Of a stretch of 21,870 bases of DNA, positions 14,510 through 21,870 are shown piece by piece (the stretch's first letter is position 1; each line of letters opens with the position of its first letter). A program made the position numbers and the translations under genes. Location: NCBI GenBank assembly GCA_964407525.1, contig CAYOWC010000049.1, forward strand, positions 1-21,870. Direction: 5' to 3'. Under the pieces are notes generated by a model that searched no databases, had not been told where the DNA came from, and saw only the letters and a list, made by a program, of their open reading frames with translations. The stretch comes from DUZB01 sp964407525. Lineage in GTDB: Bacteria; Desulfobacterota; DSM-4660; Desulfatiglandales; Desulfatiglandaceae.

Positions 14510-16072
14510 GAAAGCCTCTTTCCTGCCTGTATATTTCACCCTCATCTGAGGTTTCATGAGCTTTCCCGTTGGGTTTCTCATGACCGGATCAAAGACAACT
14601 TTTCGTGGAACTTTGTACATGGAAAGTTTTGTCTTTGCAAATTCGACCACTTCTTCCTCTGTCAGGCTTTCTCCCTCTTTACACTGAATGATGGCCATTA
14701 CCGCTTCCACAAGCCGTTCATCGGGATACCCGATACAGGCCACATCATCGATCTTTGGATGCTCCATAAGGGCGTCTTCGATTTCTACGGGAAAGATATT
14801 TTCACCACCGCTTGTAACCATATCCTTTTTTCGGTCAACGATGTAAAAGAATCCTTCTTCATCGGTCGTGAGGAGATCGCCGGTATAGAGCCAGCCATCC
14901 ACGAGGGTTTCCTCAGTCATCTCAGGGTTGTTAAAATATTCCTTCATCATCCTGTTCGTGCTGAATATGAGCTCACCCACTTTCCCGGGAGGAAGTTCTT
15001 TATCAAAGTCTACGATTTTTGCCTCAACCCCAAAGGTAGGTTTTCCTATAGATCCGGGCTTTTTCAGGACATCCTCCGGATAGAGATTAAAGGTTCCCCC
15101 ACCTCCCCCCTCTGTGATTCCATAGATATTGGAAACCTTACAGGGCAGGGTCTCTACAAGCTTTTTCATGACTTCAAATGGGACGGGCTGGGCGCCGATC
15201 TCCATATATCTCCAAGCCGAAAGATCGTAGTCAGACAGCTTGATTTCACCGCTCTCAATGGCATTTAGTATGGCCACAGCGATAGGAACCACAAATAAAA
15301 CATCCGTGCATTTTTCCTCGGCCATGGCTTCTATGAGCCATGCCGGTTTCTTCATATCTCTTACGATCGTCCCTGTAGCTCCAGTCGCATAGAACGGGGC
15401 CCAGAGGAACATGGTCCCACTGTGATACAAGGGAAGGAAAAAGAGGTAATTATCGTTTTTCTCCACAAAATAGCTCATCCCGTTGGCGATGGCGACATTA
15501 TTCACCGAATAATGGGTATGGAGCACCGGTTTCGGTTTTCCCGTAGTCCCGGATGTAAACATCATGGCGACAGCGTGCTGATCATCCACGTCCACTATGG
15601 CCTCAGCTGCATCATCATACGCAGCGACGGTTTTATAATCAATCATGTCTTCGGGAACTTCTTCCCCAACACAGATATATTGCTTTACAGTAGAAAGCTC
15701 GCCCTGTATGGGCTGTACAACCGGAAGGAATTCGGAGCCAAGGATAAATACTTTCGGATCGCACACATCCGCTGCAAAAAGGATGTCAGATCCCACGAAT
15801 CTGAAATTCAAGGGGACAACGACGGCGCCCAGTTTTATGATGGCATAGTAGGTTATCAGCCACTCAAGGCTATTGTTCTGAAGATGCATCACGTAATCGC
15901 CGTCTTTAACGCCTAACTCTTTTGAAAAATAGTTAGCCGTCCTGTTGATCTGATCATTAAATTCCCTCCAGGTCAACGTCCTCCTCTGTTTAATGCCGGG
16001 AGTTCGTTCAATCAGGCAGATCTTTTCAGGTAAGTGACGTGCATGGATTTTGGCGTATTTGGCGTAGTTCAT
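14495..16072 (-). CDS. AMP-forming acyl-CoA synthetase (carboxylate-CoA ligase)
   Basis: A 525-residue ANL-superfamily ligase that would activate a carboxylic acid to its CoA thioester with ATP, giving AMP and pyrophosphate. Motifs in order: FTSGTTGKPKPV (172-183, with P where most members have G), YGITEG (317-322), YTGD (396-399), VDRKKDMVTSGGEN (412-425), and catalytic lysine K504 in NPTGK. It is cytosolic, with no signal. GGAGGT precedes the ATG by 9 nt. It follows dctM by 105 bp with no obvious terminator, so it is probably the last gene of the TRAP operon and acts on the imported acid. Sequence does not show whether that is a fatty, alicyclic or aromatic acid. Confidence 0.88.
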   Translation of the reverse strand: MNYAKYAKIHARHLPEKICLIERTPGIKQRRTLTWREFNDQINRTANYFSKELGVKDGDYVMHLQNNSLEWLITYYAIIKLGAVVVPLNFRFVGSDILFAADVCDPKVFILGSEFLPVVQPIQGELSTVKQYICVGEEVPEDMIDYKTVAAYDDAAEAIVDVDDQHAVAMMFTSGTTGKPKPVLHTHYSVNNVAIANGMSYFVEKNDNYLFFLPLYHSGTMFLWAPFYATGATGTIVRDMKKPAWLIEAMAEEKCTDVLFVVPIAVAILNAIESGEIKLSDYDLSAWRYMEIGAQPVPFEVMKKLVETLPCKVSNIYGITEGGGGGTFNLYPEDVLKKPGSIGKPTFGVEAKIVDFDKELPPGKVGELIFSTNRMMKEYFNNPEMTEETLVDGWLYTGDLLTTDEEGFFYIVDRKKDMVTSGGENIFPVEIEDALMEHPKIDDVACIGYPDERLVEAVMAIIQCKEGESLTEEEVVEFAKTKLSMYKVPRKVVFDPVMRNPTGKLMKPQMRVKYTGRKEAFRKLD

Positions 16073-16177
16073 TAAAGCTCAACCTCCATTTGATGTTCCG
16101 TTAAGTGGTCCAATCGATAATTAGTTCAGAATCCGTGGTTCAATGCTTTTCTCTCAGAGCCGTAGGCCGCATACTTT

Positions 16178-17476
16178 TCAATCCCCTGTGAATCCGAGCA
16201 TTCTGGGCAGCCACAAGGTTAAATTTGGCGCGTACGTCATAATGAAAAGAACCGCATACTGAATAATGAGAAATGGCATAACGGCACGGGTGACATACAG
16301 CAGATCCTTATTTGCCATAGCGCCGGTGATATAAAGACTCACGCCCATGGGCGGCGTGCAATAGGCAATAGCCAGGTTAATCGTCATAATCAAACCGAAA
16401 TGCATGGGGTTGATATTGAACCCATCCAACATGGGGAGGATTACAGGCCCCAGGATAAGAGTGGCTGAGATAATATCCATAAACATTCCGACAACAACAA
16501 GAAGCAGATTAATGACCAGCAGAAAAACAATGGGAGAATGGATATTGGCCATGACGGCTTCGGTGATTTGGTTCGGAATGTCCGCCATGGTGAGGTACCT
16601 GCCGAAACAGGTCGCCCCGGCAACAATGATAAGCAGGGTCGCGGATGTCACGGCTGAGTTAATGGTAATCTGCTTGACATCTTTCAACTTGATGGAACGA
16701 TGAATAAAAAGTTCCACGAAAAAAGCATACACACATGCCACCACGGCAGCTTCATTGGCTGTAAAGGCACCTGAAAAAATGCCGCCGAAAATAATGACGA
16801 TGAGCATCAGGGACCAGAAACCTTCCTTCAATATTTTAAGGACCTCTATAAAAGAAGGAACAGGAAGCCTGACAAAGTCGGTTCTATTTCTGTGAATAAC
16901 ATAGGTATAAAGACAGACCCCGAACATGATCATAACTCCCGGCAAGAATCCGGTAAGGAAAAGGCCTTCCAAAGAGACATTGCTGATCATGCTGTACAGA
17001 ATCATCCCGATACTGGGAGGGATAATAACTCCCAGGTTGGGAGACGTAGTCATAACGCCGATGGTATATTTTTCGCGATACCCATTTTCGATCAAGGCCG
17101 GGATCATGAACCCGCCAAGAGCCACCACAGTTGCCACGGTAGACCCCGAAATGGCGCCGAAAAGCCCGCATCCAAGAACACCGGCCATTCCAAGACCGCC
17201 GGGGAGCCAGCTTACCAGAACATTTGCCACTTTAATAAGTTTTTCCACGATAGAACCGGCGGTCATAATATTCCCGCAAAGGATGAAATACAGGACAACC
17301 ACCAAGGCAAACTTATCCATGCTTCGGAAAATGGTCTGCGCCAAGAGAAGTAAGGGGAGATCAGTGAAGAAAATGAAACCGAGGACAGATGTAAAAAAAA
17401 GACACATGAACACAGGCACAAGGGTTGCCATGCAACCTAACAAAATGCCTAAGATAACAAAATGGCCTACTTCCAT
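16178..17476 (-). CDS. dctM: TRAP transporter large permease DctM
   Basis: The large membrane subunit of a tripartite ATP-independent periplasmic transporter, forming the ion-coupled transport channel. 432 residues, almost all hydrophobic, consistent with the family's 11-12 membrane segments. Typical family segments are visible: SGSTVATVVALGG (110-122), the IIPPSIGMILYS stretch (about 150-161) and the C-terminal LAIAYCTPPMGVSLY (about 371-385). It lies 57 bp after dctQ; GGAG stands 11 nt before the ATG. It works with the DctQ and DctP encoded just upstream. Confidence 0.95.
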   Translation of the reverse strand: MEVGHFVILGILLGCMATLVPVFMCLFFTSVLGFIFFTDLPLLLLAQTIFRSMDKFALVVVLYFILCGNIMTAGSIVEKLIKVANVLVSWLPGGLGMAGVLGCGLFGAISGSTVATVVALGGFMIPALIENGYREKYTIGVMTTSPNLGVIIPPSIGMILYSMISNVSLEGLFLTGFLPGVMIMFGVCLYTYVIHRNRTDFVRLPVPSFIEVLKILKEGFWSLMLIVIIFGGIFSGAFTANEAAVVACVYAFFVELFIHRSIKLKDVKQITINSAVTSATLLIIVAGATCFGRYLTMADIPNQITEAVMANIHSPIVFLLVINLLLVVVGMFMDIISATLILGPVILPMLDGFNINPMHFGLIMTINLAIAYCTPPMGVSLYITGAMANKDLLYVTRAVMPFLIIQYAVLFIMTYAPNLTLWLPRMLGFTGD

Positions 17477-17533
17477 GATAGAATTGTCTCCGCAAATTTT
17501 GAAAGGGTATCAGCTTCTCGCAATTTGATCTTA

Positions 17534-18034
17534 TCACGCAGTTGCAGGTTTATCTCCGAGGGCCTGAATATCCTCATGGATAACCATGCAGGTTCTTAAA
17601 AACATCATGATTCCCATTATCGGTAGAATCGCATAAAGATACACAAGTGGGATTTCAAGGATAATGGTTTTCTGGTTGGTCGTCACCTGAAGGGCCGCCA
17701 TTCTCCACCCGTAATAAATCATCATGGAGGCAAATATTAATGTGACAAAATTACTGAAAAAAGTAAGGGGGGTCTTTAGACGGGGAACTAACTGAACCAG
17801 TGCGTCGATCTTGATCATTGATCGGGCCTTGATAGCCGCGCTGCACCCAATGAACGTCGTGAGAATAATCACTTCCCTTACCAACTCTTCGGACCACGCC
17901 AGGGAATAATTGAAACCGTACCTTAGAACAACGTTCACAAAAAGTGCAATCAGGGCGGTGAACGTGGAAATAAACAACACCCAGCCCTCAACGAATGAGA
18001 GAACCTTATCAAGAAACCTGAATAAATTCGCCAT
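17534..18034 (-). CDS. dctQ: TRAP transporter small permease DctQ
   Basis: The small four-helix membrane subunit that partners DctM. 166 residues with hydrophobic segments at about 15-37, 48-65, 88-108 and 126-148. The motif WSEELVRE (43-50) is characteristic of DctQ. GGAG precedes the ATG by 9 nt. It begins 18 nt after a strong intrinsic terminator that separates it from dctP, so it is probably expressed by read-through at a lower level than the binding protein. Confidence 0.93.
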   Translation of the reverse strand: MANLFRFLDKVLSFVEGWVLFISTFTALIALFVNVVLRYGFNYSLAWSEELVREVIILTTFIGCSAAIKARSMIKIDALVQLVPRLKTPLTFFSNFVTLIFASMMIYYGWRMAALQVTTNQKTIILEIPLVYLYAILPIMGIMMFLRTCMVIHEDIQALGDKPATA

Positions 18035-18051
18035 GTACTATAGCTCCAGAG

Positions 18052-18091
18052 AAAAAAAGCGGAGACTGAAAAGAACCTCAGTCTCCGCTTT
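18052..18091 (-). terminator. Intrinsic terminator between dctP and dctQ
   Basis: A perfect 13-bp stem, AAAGCGGAGACTG (18056-18068) and CAGTCTCCGCTTT (18079-18091), with a 10-nt loop. On the minus strand the stem runs into a U tract (18058-18052). It lies within the 66-bp gap after the dctP stop, inside an otherwise continuous operon. Confidence 0.85.
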
Positions 18092-18100
18092 CAGCATCAT

Positions 18101-19189
18101 TTACGGTTTATAACCCATATAGTCTTGCACTTCTTTCATGAAATTTTTCGGCCGGTAGGTATCGGTCGGATACAGTTTATTAATGTCACCTGCAAAATCC
18201 TTATACACGGAGTTGCCTTCCTTCTTAAGAATACTATGCTCTTCTTCAGAAAGATCAAAGAATGTAACACCCGCTTTTTCTTTAGCGCCTGCGATGGCCC
18301 ACGCTTCCTGTTTAACGGTCTCTTTTCGGATCTTGGCGCATACATCGTGCACCACTTCCACAAAAATTTTCTGCATAACATTGGGCAGCTTGTTGAACCA
18401 GGCCTTGTTGAATACCCAGATAAACAGGCCCTGGGCGTAATTAACCCTGGTGAAATATTTGGCGACCTCGAATTTTTTGGTAATAAAACATACCATGGGG
18501 GTGTGATCCAACCCTGTAATCACTCCCTGTTTGAGGGCAACAGGCACATCGGGCCAAGGCATAACCACCGGATTGAAACCCCACGCTTTGTAAAGAAGCT
18601 TATTGACGGCCGCCTCTGCAATGCGGAATTTCACCTTTTTGGCATCTTCAATATTTTTAACAGGCACCGTCGTAGCCCAGCCGTAGTTGCCGTAGCCGGT
18701 AATATCAAGACCAATAATTCCCTGATGTTCCATGGCCCGCATATAATGTTCGAAAAGCTTTCCACTGTTGACAAATTTATCTAATTTATCAAAGGAATCT
18801 ACCAGAAATGGCAGATTAATTAAACCAAATCTGGGTCCAAGGTTCGTAGATGCAACAGAGCTGCAGGCCATCCCCTGGATGGCACCCATCTGTAACTGGT
18901 TGAGTACCTCAACTTCTCCACCAAGAATCGAAAAAGGTTTGAAATCAAGATAGATCTGACCGTTCGTTCGTTTCCATAACTCATCCCGAATGGCAAACCC
19001 CGCGAATACACCTTTAATAACAGGATGCGAAACATTGGAAACAACACATTTGTATTTTGCCCCGGAAGGATCAAAATCCGGTTTCCATTGATTGAGGGAA
19101 GGTTTCTTCTTTGCCGACGCCACACCAAAGACCATAAAAACAGCCAAAAGACACAACAAAACCGAAAACATAACTTTTTTCATACCCAT
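18101..19189 (-). CDS. dctP: TRAP transporter solute-binding protein DctP
   Basis: The periplasmic substrate-binding subunit of the TRAP system. A Sec signal peptide (MKKVMFSVLLCLLAVFMVF... ending near ASA) leads a mature protein of about 335 residues. The DctP core is visible: KVKFRIAE (with the family's carboxylate-binding arginine), WPDVPVALKQGVITGLDHTP, and the hinge region beyond. The usual 'GQEN' turn reads GLDH, hinting at a ligand outside the C4-dicarboxylates. A longer frame starts at TTG 19210, but AAGGAG at 19195-19200 lies inside that extension and 5 nt before ATG 19189, which I chose. ATG 19183 (11 nt) is the alternative. First gene of the operon, followed by a terminator. Confidence 0.92.
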   Translation of the reverse strand: MGMKKVMFSVLLCLLAVFMVFGVASAKKKPSLNQWKPDFDPSGAKYKCVVSNVSHPVIKGVFAGFAIRDELWKRTNGQIYLDFKPFSILGGEVEVLNQLQMGAIQGMACSSVASTNLGPRFGLINLPFLVDSFDKLDKFVNSGKLFEHYMRAMEHQGIIGLDITGYGNYGWATTVPVKNIEDAKKVKFRIAEAAVNKLLYKAWGFNPVVMPWPDVPVALKQGVITGLDHTPMVCFITKKFEVAKYFTRVNYAQGLFIWVFNKAWFNKLPNVMQKIFVEVVHDVCAKIRKETVKQEAWAIAGAKEKAGVTFFDLSEEEHSILKKEGNSVYKDFAGDINKLYPTDTYRPKNFMKEVQDYMGYKP

Positions 19190-19210
19190 CATAACTCCTT
19201 TCTCAGCCAA

Positions 19211-19516
19211 AGGTTAACAAAATACTTCCAATTCAGACCAAATACAAACTTCGTGAAAGGTTTAACCCGTTACTATGTCCCCAATCATTCAGGGCAAAAT
19301 TTTCTGGAAAAAGTTATAGGCTCCCCCGGCCCAAAAAGCAGATGCCATTCTCTAACAAAGAAAGGAAATTTTCTGATAATGCTAATTGTGAAATCGCCAA
19401 CAAGATTCATAGTGATTCAGTGCAACCAGAAATATTTGGATGGATATAAAAATGTGTAGATTGGCGAATTGAAACAGAGATTGAATTTCATGTCAAGGAA
19501 TTTCCGGCTATTCCGG
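19211..19516. other. Intergenic region upstream of dctP
   Basis: About 300 bp, AT-rich, with no credible gene in either direction. It must hold the dctP promoter and the end of the receiver gene. I see one candidate promoter (19468-19496), no strong hairpin with a U run, no sigma-54 signature and no RNA gene. Confidence 0.6.
19468..19496 (-). promoter_or_regulatory. Possible promoter for the TRAP operon
   Basis: On the minus strand TTGACA (19491-19496), 17 bp, then TTCAAT (19468-19473). The -35 is perfect and the -10 moderate. It would give a leader of about 270 nt before dctP, so a closer start is not excluded. Confidence 0.4.
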
Positions 19517-20074
19517 TCATATGCCACGCGACAAAACTTTTTCATCATGCATCAGTCTACTCTGCATGCCTTTGCTCACGAAGGATCTTTTTTGAAATTC
19601 CAGCCAGAAATCCTTATCCTTTTCCTTCCACCCGGGACCGAATTTATCGTCAAAAAACCCTTCCAGTTCATCAAACAGTATTTTCCACGTGGGTTCCCCA
19701 TCATGAATAGCTTTGAACATATTTTCGAGAATGATATCCAGATCAGCAAGTTTTTCCTTAGGTAGAAAAGAAATGGCGCCCTTTTTGATGGAAATCATAA
19801 GCGTTTCCACATTCATGGCGTGGGCGGTCAACATAACGGTGGGGATACCTTTTTCCACGGTTTGATCTAACAATGTCAGGCCATCGACACCCATGATATC
19901 AAGAACGGCCAGATCGTACCTGTTCTCCTCTATCTTTTCCTCAGCGGTCTTAAAATCCAAAGCCTTGTCAACATGAGCAGTCTCCAGCGCATCTACAATG
20001 GTTTCCAAAACATCTTGTTCATCGTCAACAGCAAGAATTTTCTTTCCATCAAGAAAAGATTTCTTTTCAGACAT
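19517..20074 (-). CDS. Single-domain response regulator with short C-terminal tail
   Basis: A 185-residue cytosolic receiver protein. The phosphorylation site is complete: acidic pair D17-D18, phospho-acceptor D59 (VLDIMG), T83 (MLTAH) and K106 (FLPKE). There is no DNA-binding or enzymatic output domain. After the receiver (about 12-125) comes a charged, aromatic tail of about 60 residues (TWKILFDELEGFF, FGPGWKEKDKDFW) of unknown role. GGAGG stands 7 nt before the ATG, and a strong sigma-70-like promoter lies upstream. No histidine kinase gene is adjacent; the only kinase in the window is about 11 kb away. It could act by protein-protein contact or as a phosphate shuttle. Confidence 0.88.
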   Translation of the reverse strand: MSEKKSFLDGKKILAVDDEQDVLETIVDALETAHVDKALDFKTAEEKIEENRYDLAVLDIMGVDGLTLLDQTVEKGIPTVMLTAHAMNVETLMISIKKGAISFLPKEKLADLDIILENMFKAIHDGEPTWKILFDELEGFFDDKFGPGWKEKDKDFWLEFQKRSFVSKGMQSRLMHDEKVLSRGI

Positions 20075-20133
20075 TCCACATCCTCCTCATCAGAAACAGG
20101 CGAATAAGCTATTCCGGAAATTTATAATAACAA

Positions 20134-20163
20134 AGTGTAGAAAATAGCAAAACTCCGTGTCAA
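20134..20163 (-). promoter_or_regulatory. Sigma-70-like promoter of the response regulator
   Basis: On the minus strand TTGACA (20158-20163), an 18-bp spacer and TACACT (20134-20139). This is the best sigma-70 match in the window. Transcription would start near 20127, about 50 nt before the receiver ATG. Confidence 0.65.
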
Positions 20164-20165
20164 GG

Positions 20166-20205
20166 AAAAACGGGAATTCCAGCCCGCAAAAGCGGATTTA
20201 ACCGC
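20166..20205 (-). terminator. Weak terminator candidates after the malonyl-CoA synthetase gene
   Basis: Two short GC stems in tandem on the minus strand: GCGG-N6-CCGC followed by TTTT (20205-20188), and CGGG-N8-CCCG followed by TTTTT (20186-20166). Each stem has only 4 bp, but the position, after the ligase stop and before a new promoter, is right. Confidence 0.35.
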
Positions 20206-20229
20206 ATTTGATACCAGCGGCGCTCACAC

Positions 20230-21753
20230 CTATGCACAAAACAGGACCTTGATATCAGGTTTGACAACCTTTCCAAGAGCGTTTCGAGGGAGCTCATCCA
20301 CAAACAGCACAAGGGAAGGAACCTTATATGGGGCCAGACATTCCTTTGCCCAGGTACGGAGCTGGGAAACGGACATGGTATTTTCTCCCATCAACACAAT
20401 AGCCGCACATACCCGCTCCCCCCATTCCGGGTCATCCATGCCCAAGACGGCGCACTCCTCGATATAGGGATGTGTGCGCAAGACTTCCTCTATCTCCAGT
20501 CCGGATACTTTGTAGCCGCCCGTCTTGATAATATCCGTACTCATACGGCCCATGATCCTGTAATAGCCGTTTTCCACAATTCCCACATCACCGGTGCGAA
20601 ACCACCCATCCCGGAAGCTTTTTTCGGTTTCTCCGGGGCGCTGCCAGTATTCACTAAATACCGAAGGGCCTTTGACCTGAATCTCTCCCGAATTCCCGAC
20701 AGGAACCCTATTTCCCGCGTCGTCTACAATTCGCACTTCCACACCGGGCAGGGGAACCCCTACATGGCCACGTCTTCTTTCCCCATGGTACGGATTTGAA
20801 AGGGCCATGCCAATCTCTGTCATCCCGTAACGTTCCAGCATGGTGTGGCCGGTAATCTCCCGCCACCCGTCAAAAACCGACACGGGGAGAGCGGCCGACC
20901 CCGACACCATGACCCGGAATTTATCACAGGCTCTTTTCATGCGCATTTTGTCCTCGGGATGCGACTCCTTCCAGGCCGATATCAGTTTCACATAAACAGT
21001 CGGAACAGCCATGAAAAGGGTAAGATCACCTTCCACGAATTCCTGCCACACCCCCGCAGCGTCAAATCCGGGAAAGATAGTACACCTGGCCCCCGTCCAA
21101 AGTGCGCAGGACAATACATTGATAATTCCATGTACGTGGTGAAGGGGAAGAACGAGCAGAATATGGTCCTGATTTGACCACTCCCAGGCATCTACCAGAG
21201 TTTTAATCTGGGCATTAATGTTGAGATGAGTGCTCACAACTCCTTTCGGTCGCCCGGTAGTCCCGCTCGTATAAAGAATCATAGCACGCCTGTTGGGACC
21301 TACCCGGGGCAGCATACCGGATTTTGCTTTCATTAGATCGTCCGTTGAGAAAACCTGGATTTCCGGTTGCAGAATCATGGATTGAATCCGGGAAGCAAAA
21401 TCGGGATGGACCACAATCTTTGTGGCGCCTGAGTCGCGAATCACATATTCCAGCTCGGCAGGCGGGTATATGTCACACAGAGGTACCGCTATTCCCCCAG
21501 CTCTCCAGATACCCCATTGAACGGCAACATGGACAAAACTCCTCGCGATGAGATAGGCCACCCGCTCGCCATCCAGATCATCTTTGTTCCTCAAGAGCCC
21601 AGAAGCGATGCAACCGGAGATATCAAGGAGTCTCCTGTAGCTGAACGCGCCTTCCGGGCTAAGTATGGCGAGGTTATCTCCGTGTTTATACGCCTGATCT
21701 ATGAGCGGAATGGAAGAAGAGGTCATGTCAAATCGTATTCTCTCTACCTGCAT
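20230..21753 (-). CDS. matB: Malonyl-CoA synthetase-like AMP-forming ligase (MatB/ACSF3 type)
   Basis: A 507-residue ANL ligase resembling MatB and human ACSF3, which make malonyl- or methylmalonyl-CoA from the free acid, ATP and CoA. Features pointing there are PLCDIYPPAELEYVIRDS (91-108), YTSGTTGRPKGVVSTHLN (161-178), the LPLHHVHGIINVL block (202-214), SGSAALP (284-290) and ERYGMTEIGMALSNP (307-321). Then come TGD (387-389), GRMSTDIIKTGGYKVS (402-417) and catalytic K495 in NALGK. No mitochondrial-like or signal sequence is present. The start at 21753 has AGGGGA 6 nt upstream. No decarboxylase or malonate carrier is next to it; the neighbour is a receiver gene with its own promoter. Acetate- or fatty-acid-activating relatives are the alternative. 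Confidence 0.8.
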   Translation of the reverse strand: MQVERIRFDMTSSSIPLIDQAYKHGDNLAILSPEGAFSYRRLLDISGCIASGLLRNKDDLDGERVAYLIARSFVHVAVQWGIWRAGGIAVPLCDIYPPAELEYVIRDSGATKIVVHPDFASRIQSMILQPEIQVFSTDDLMKAKSGMLPRVGPNRRAMILYTSGTTGRPKGVVSTHLNINAQIKTLVDAWEWSNQDHILLVLPLHHVHGIINVLSCALWTGARCTIFPGFDAAGVWQEFVEGDLTLFMAVPTVYVKLISAWKESHPEDKMRMKRACDKFRVMVSGSAALPVSVFDGWREITGHTMLERYGMTEIGMALSNPYHGERRRGHVGVPLPGVEVRIVDDAGNRVPVGNSGEIQVKGPSVFSEYWQRPGETEKSFRDGWFRTGDVGIVENGYYRIMGRMSTDIIKTGGYKVSGLEIEEVLRTHPYIEECAVLGMDDPEWGERVCAAIVLMGENTMSVSQLRTWAKECLAPYKVPSLVLFVDELPRNALGKVVKPDIKVLFCA

Positions 21754-21870
21754 AATCTGTCCCCTAAAAGCTGCAATGAGCTTTTACATAGCCGTTAGCT
21801 TAAAGATTTCAAGCATTTGAATGACTTGTTTTCGTGCTGGGATTCTCACTTTTTGATGCTAGCCCATTGC

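Noticed and set aside
14474..15268. 264-codon open frame on the plus strand opposite the acyl-CoA ligase
   Set aside because: It is antisense to a ligase with every catalytic motif intact. Its translation has no recognisable domain, and length alone is expected from such shadows.
18125..18784. 219-codon open frame on the plus strand opposite dctP
   Set aside because: Antisense shadow of a clear TRAP binding protein, with no domain and no ribosome site.
21785..21812. TTGAAA-16-TATGTA as a promoter for the malonyl-CoA synthetase gene
   Set aside because: Short spacer and weak -10, and the real promoter may lie beyond the window edge.

Overview
The window looks like a piece of a Gram-negative, probably anaerobic Desulfobacterota (former Deltaproteobacteria) chromosome. 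The evidence is a full set of lipid A and inner-core LPS genes, a sigma-54 type promoter, an NtrY-like kinase, a DUF4390 protein, a TRAP transporter beside an acyl-CoA ligase, and an acetyl-/malonyl-type CoA ligase. The genus cannot be fixed from the sequence alone. Every gene except one HD-domain gene is on the minus strand.

Region 1 (about 57-8760, minus) is a tightly packed envelope operon. Transcription order is DUF4390 secreted protein, NtrY-like histidine kinase, waaA (Kdo transferase), lpxK (lipid A 4'-kinase), waaF (heptosyltransferase II), gmhB (heptose bisphosphatase), then a repeat block of about 400 bp, waaC (heptosyltransferase I) and a Trm112-like zinc ribbon. A sigma-70-like promoter lies ahead of DUF4390. 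The kinase has no response regulator next to it.

Region 2 (8808-13330, minus) holds lpxC, closed by a strong intrinsic terminator. Upstream lie a long leader, a textbook -24/-12 (sigma-54) promoter, and two GATAA/TTATC inverted repeats at enhancer-like distances. Further upstream are an M23 (LytM) peptidase and a seven-LysM amidase whose genes overlap. Together these genes cover the committed step of lipid A synthesis and peptidoglycan remodelling.

Region 3 (13331-14453) holds the only plus-strand gene, a stand-alone HD-domain phosphohydrolase, convergent with the next block.

Region 4 (14495-19189, minus) is a TRAP uptake operon: dctP, then an intrinsic terminator, dctQ, dctM and an acyl-CoA ligase. 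It reads as capture, import and CoA-activation of a carboxylic acid. Region 5 (19517-21753, minus) holds a short receiver protein with its own strong promoter and a MatB/ACSF3-like malonyl-CoA synthetase.

I found no CRISPR array, tRNA, rRNA, transposase or phage gene. The most interesting non-coding signals are the sigma-54 promoter with paired inverted repeats upstream of lpxC, the repeat pair with inverted ends inside the LPS operon, and the terminator inside the TRAP operon.
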